A stretch of 64,000 bases of DNA. It comes from Actinoplanes utahensis (GTDB taxonomy: Bacteria; Actinomycetota; Actinomycetes; Mycobacteriales; Micromonosporaceae). Location: NCBI RefSeq assembly GCF_016862455.1, contig NZ_BOMZ01000062.1:1-64000 (forward strand). Reading direction: 5' to 3'. Below are positions 61,026-64,000 of this stretch, in pieces. The position numbers and the translations under genes are program-made. The first letter of the stretch is position 1. Every line of letters starts with the position of its first letter. The notes under the pieces were generated by a model. That model was not told the DNA's origin and did no database searches. It worked only from the letters and a program-made list of their open reading frames with translations.

Positions 61026-61400
61026 TCAGTCGAGTTCGGCGTGCTCGCCGGTGGCCGCGGCGGCGGGCGCAGGTAGTGCGCGAGCCCGCCGGCAAGCGGC
61101 CCGGGCCCGGGCACCGTCGGCCTGCTGCTCTACAGCCTCCACTACCGCGATCAGCCAATCGGCTTCTGATTTTGACCTCGCCGCCGGACATTTACCCGGC
61201 GCACCGGTGGTCAGTTTGCTGGCGCTCAACAGGCGGACCGGTAGACGGGCCGTGACCTCGAACCCGCCGTCCGGCAGCGGCCCGGCCGACGGCACCCCGC
61301 CGGCCGGCCCGATCCGCCCCCGCAGTCCGGTGAGGCCCCGGCCGCCGCCCACCGTCCGGACCACCGCGCCCCGGCCGGGCGGCTCGGGACCGCACGGATC
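61026..61400 (-). pseudogene. Histidine kinase C-terminal remnant fused to unknown tail
   Basis: On the minus strand 61349-61236 encodes GGGRGLTGLRGRIGPAGG and AGPLPDGGFEVTARLPV, the G2 box and closing strand of NarL-group sensor kinases (GHGLxGMRER, GGGFEVxAxLP in intact members). No N/G1 box, phospho-acceptor histidine or membrane part precedes it. The frame then continues for about 70 unrelated residues (SKSEADWLIAVVEAVEQQADGARARAA) to 61026, directly before a terminator. Confidence 0.5.
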
Positions 61401-61473
61401 CCGGTGGAGAGTCCCCGCCCGTTCACCCTCGTCACCGCACCGCCCCCGCCGCTTCCTAGACTGACGGCCGATC

Positions 61474-61917
61474 ATGGACGATCCACTGCTGCACGCGTCC
61501 GGCTGCCGCCACGGGCGCCCCGAGGACCGGCGCCGGCTCGACGTCATGCCGGATTACGGGGCGTTTCCGGTCTGGGGCTGGTTCACCCTGCCGGCGCGCG
61601 GCGATCAGCCGGCCCGCGAGGTGCACGGCAACCTGCCGGCCAGAGCGCTCGGGCTGAGCACGGATCTCGGCGCCGCGTTGCAGGACTGGGCCGACTGGCA
61701 CGACCGGCACCAGCGCGGCCCCGACTTCGCCTCCCTGCACGACGACCGTCCCGATCCGACCAGGGACGAGCGGCGGCGGTGGTTCGAGCAGGGCCGGAGC
61801 CTGGCGGACCGGCTGGCGGCCGAGACCGGCATGCCGGTCGTCTACCTGTGGCCGTCGCAGGGCCGCGACCCGTCCTGCCCGGTCTGCGGGGAGCGCCGCC
61901 GGATCACCCCGCCCTGA
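61474..61917 (+). CDS. Conserved hypothetical protein with C-terminal CxxC
   Basis: This 147-residue protein is not recognised. It has an aromatic-rich beta segment (YGAFPVWGWFTLP), a helical middle with EQGRSLADRLAAETG, and a C-terminal CPVCGERRR that could bind zinc. TAGACT (61457-61462) lies 11 nt before the ATG and could serve as a -10 for a very short leader. There is no signal peptide. Confidence 0.6.
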   Translation: MDDPLLHASGCRHGRPEDRRRLDVMPDYGAFPVWGWFTLPARGDQPAREVHGNLPARALGLSTDLGAALQDWADWHDRHQRGPDFASLHDDRPDPTRDERRRWFEQGRSLADRLAAETGMPVVYLWPSQGRDPSCPVCGERRRITPP

Positions 61918-61941
61918 CCGGCGCGATCCACCGGCGGCCGG

Positions 61942-62406
61942 TCAGGCGTTGACGCCCAGCACCTTGAGCAGGTCGAGAAGCGTGTCCTCGGCGAACGCGC
62001 CGGTGGCGGTGAGCGCCGCCGCCACCGCCGCCGGGTCCACGGTGTGACCGGCTTCCGCCGCCCACGCCACGGCCTGGGCGACGATCTCCTCCGCCGACTG
62101 CTCCAGCGGCGGCGCGTTGAACTCCGCCGCGACGTCCGGGTGCAGATAGGTGTGCCAGCGGGCCCCGTGCGGGCCGGCGGCCCGCACGTCCGCGAGGTCG
62201 CTGTCGAGGACGTAGGCGCGCAGCGCCGGAGCTCCGGTGGCCGCCACCACCTCGTCCAGGCTTCCCGGCAGTTCGCCGTCGAGCCGGGCGCACCGCCACC
62301 CACCGGCGAAGGCCAGTTCGTCGAGCACGCCGACCCCGCCGACCAGGGCCGACCCGGCCAGCGGCCGATCCGTCCGCGCCACCACGATCATGCCCGAATA
62401 TCCCAC
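61942..62406 (-). CDS. Conserved hypothetical protein
   Basis: The 154-residue protein has an N-terminal alpha/beta half (GMIVVARTDRPLAG, WRCARLDGELPGSLDEVVAATGAPALRAYVLDSD) and a helical C-terminus rich in Ala and Glu ending LLKVLGVNA. GTG 62406 follows GGGGAG; an ATG at 62391 is the alternative. It is convergent with the CxxC protein. No function is recognised. Confidence 0.6.
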   Translation of the reverse strand: MGYSGMIVVARTDRPLAGSALVGGVGVLDELAFAGGWRCARLDGELPGSLDEVVAATGAPALRAYVLDSDLADVRAAGPHGARWHTYLHPDVAAEFNAPPLEQSAEEIVAQAVAWAAEAGHTVDPAAVAAALTATGAFAEDTLLDLLKVLGVNA

Positions 62407-62687
62407 CGTGTCTCCCCACGCGTCGTCGATGGAGGCACTGTAGGCGGGCGCCGTCGGCCGGCGGTGGGCATGGGTGTGCGGCAGCTGGTCGCGATGCGGC
62501 TCTACCCGGCAACACGGCGGCGGACACCGTGGCGGCGGTTGCCGTGGCCGTGGCCGGCCCGGGAGATGCCGTTCCTCCCCGTCGAGCGGGAGCGGGAGCG
62601 GGACCGGGAGCGCGGCCGGATCGGGGCGTGGCCGCTCGCGTACCGCCGGATCGGGGAACCCGCCCGTCCCGACCACGACGGCCCCGG

Positions 62688-62699
62688 CACAATGGGCCG
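62688..62699 (+). promoter_or_regulatory. Leaderless promoter of ileS; no T-box
   Basis: CACAAT (62688-62693) lies 6 nt before ATG 62700, suggesting a leaderless transcript. The 293 bp upstream region (62407-62699) holds no gene and no T-box motif (GGTGGNACCGCG), only a short run of GGGAGC-like repeats near 62585-62615. Confidence 0.45.
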
Positions 62700-64000
62700 A
62701 TGCACGCCACACCGTCCCGGTCGTACCGATCCGTGCCCGCGCAGGTCGACCTGCCCGCCCTCGATCATGAGGTGCTGCGTTTCTGGCAGGACGAGAACGT
62801 CTTCGCCCGCAGCCTCGAACGGACCGCCGGCCGGCCCGACTGGATCTTCTACGAGGGTCCGCCGACCGCGAACGGGATGCCCGGCACCCACCATATCGAG
62901 GCCCGGGTCTTCAAGGACGTCTTCCCGCGCTACCGCACGATGAAGGGCTACCACGTCCCGCGCAAGGCCGGCTGGGACTGTCACGGCCTGCCGGTGGAGC
63001 TGGCCGTGGAGAAGGAGCTCGGCTTCGCCGGCAAGCAGGACATCGAGGCGTACGGGATCGCCGAGTTCAACGAGCGGTGCCGCGCCTCGGTGACCCGCCA
63101 CACGGACGCGTTCGCGCAGCTCACCGAGCGGATGGGCTACTGGGTCGACATGGCCGGCGCCTACCGCACGATGGACGCCGAGTACGTCGAGTCGGTGTGG
63201 TGGTCGCTGAAGCAGATCTTCGACAAGGGGCTGCTGGTCGAGGACTTCCGGGTGGCCCCGTGGTGCCCGCGGGACCAGACGGCGCTGTCGGATCACGAGC
63301 TGGCGCAGGGGTACGAGGACGTCGCCGACCCGTCGGTGTACGTGCGGCTGCCGCTGACCTCCGGGCCCCTCGCGGGCCGGGCGTCGCTGCTGGTGTGGAC
63401 GACCACCCCCTGGACGCTGGTGTCGAACACGGCGGTGGCGGTTCACCCCGACGTCACCTACGTGGTCGCCTCCGACGGCAGCGAGCAGCTCGTCGTGGCC
63501 GAGGCGCTGGTGGAGCAGGCGCTCGGGGAGGGCTGGTCACCCACCGGGGTGACGTTCACCGGCAAGGAGCTGGAACGGTGGGCCTACCGGCGGCCGTTCG
63601 AGCTGGTCGACGTGCCGGACGCGCACATCGTCATCCTGGCGGCCTATGTGACCACCGACAGCGGCACCGGCCTGGTGCACCAGGCGCCCGCGTTCGGCGC
63701 GGACGACCTGACCAGCTGCCGGGCGTACGGGCTGCCGATGGTGAACCCGGTCCGCCCGGACGGCACGTTCGCGCCCGAGGTGGGCCTGGTCGGGGGGACG
63801 TTCTTCAAGGACGCCGACGCCACCCTGGTCGAGGACCTGCGCGAGCGGGGTCTGCTGTTCAAGGCCCGGCAGTACGAGCACAGCTACCCGCACTGCTGGC
63901 GCTGCCACACCCCGCTGATCTACTACGCGCAGCCGTCCTGGTACGTGCGGACCACCGAGATCCGTGACGACCTGCTGCGCGAGAACGAGAACACCAACTG
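62700..64000 (+). CDS. ileS: Isoleucine-tRNA ligase, 5' part
   Basis: The first 433 codons run to the window's right edge. The class I signature appears as PPTANGMPGTHHIEARVFKD (a G-T-H-H version of HIGH), followed by RKAGWDCHGLPVELAVEKELG and the editing-domain segments LVWTTTPWTLVSNTAVAV and YVTTDSGTGLVHQAPAFGADD. These are typical of the large, Thermus/actinobacterial IleS type. The enzyme charges tRNA-Ile and hydrolyses Val-tRNA-Ile. The KMSKS loop lies outside the window. Confidence 0.93.
   Translation, partial: MHATPSRSYRSVPAQVDLPALDHEVLRFWQDENVFARSLERTAGRPDWIFYEGPPTANGMPGTHHIEARVFKDVFPRYRTMKGYHVPRKAGWDCHGLPVELAVEKELGFAGKQDIEAYGIAEFNERCRASVTRHTDAFAQLTERMGYWVDMAGAYRTMDAEYVESVWWSLKQIFDKGLLVEDFRVAPWCPRDQTALSDHELAQGYEDVADPSVYVRLPLTSGPLAGRASLLVWTTTPWTLVSNTAVAVHPDVTYVVASDGSEQLVVAEALVEQALGEGWSPTGVTFTGKELERWAYRRPFELVDVPDAHIVILAAYVTTDSGTGLVHQAPAFGADDLTSCRAYGLPMVNPVRPDGTFAPEVGLVGGTFFKDADATLVEDLRERGLLFKARQYEHSYPHCWRCHTPLIYYAQPSWYVRTTEIRDDLLRENENTN

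Noticed and set aside
62581..62616. GGGAGC-like hexamer run
   Set aside because: Only about five imperfect units. It is a common low-complexity stretch in very GC-rich DNA.
62407..62699. T-box riboswitch upstream of ileS
   Set aside because: No T-box consensus or antiterminator is visible, and the -10 lies 6 nt from the start codon.

Overview
The window is very GC-rich DNA (about 70 % or more in most genes). It has dense short intergenic gaps, many ATGA/GTGA overlaps, frequent GTG starts and several apparently leaderless promoters. The gene families (F420/FMN luciferase-like oxidoreductases, a mycothiol-type DsbA reductase, a MelC1/MelC2 tyrosinase pair, an actinobacterial-type IleS) point to a filamentous actinomycete. 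The methyl-accepting chemotaxis protein favours a genus with motile spores, such as Actinoplanes or another Micromonosporaceae member; that assignment is inference. I see no rRNA, tRNA or CRISPR array.

Layout. 0-6.7 kb: a sugar-acid catabolic cluster, with an altronate-dehydratase-like gene divergent from an overlapping operon of oxidoreductase, PmoA-like protein, cupin and second oxidoreductase, followed by an orphan CooC-like ATPase. 6.8-10.2 kb: a compact module in which an NrtR-type Nudix regulator faces an SPFH/NAD-kinase-like gene pair across a 9+9 bp palindrome that overlaps both promoters. 10.2-13.3 kb: LLM oxidoreductase/TetR pair, a small protein/PIN pair and a methyltransferase. 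13.4-24.8 kb: two sulfonate-type loci (flavin reductase-SsuD; flavin reductase-SsuA-SsuC-SsuB-NtaA) that share a promoter box. Between them lie a protozoan-like IMP dehydrogenase, an AraC regulator and a tyrosinase locus with two caddie-like proteins.

24.8-34.1 kb: ROK regulator, chemoreceptor, YitT protein, a membrane protein/winged-helix pair with a strong operator, a GAF protein, and an IclR-controlled CoA-transferase/thiolase operon for beta-ketoacid breakdown. 34.1-43.6 kb: a membrane-anchored Mrr-like protein, a flavin monooxygenase, a rifamycin phosphotransferase preceded by a recognisable rifamycin-associated element, MurJ, a dicarboxylate symporter, peptide deformylase and two thiol/redox proteins. 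43.6-55.8 kb: two molybdenum hydroxylase operons (PaoABC-like with a FUSC exporter; a Tat-exported isoquinoline-oxidoreductase type with MarR), with a Lys-rich microprotein, a sulfotransferase and a beta-propeller protein between them.

55.7-61.4 kb is a decaying zone with lower and more variable GC. It has two frameshifted genes, a sigma-factor remnant truncated at both ends, an IS256-family remnant whose transposase lost its catalytic core, a DUF4259-like gene, an orphan secreted protein and a histidine-kinase tail. The window ends in two unknown genes and the 5' part of ileS.
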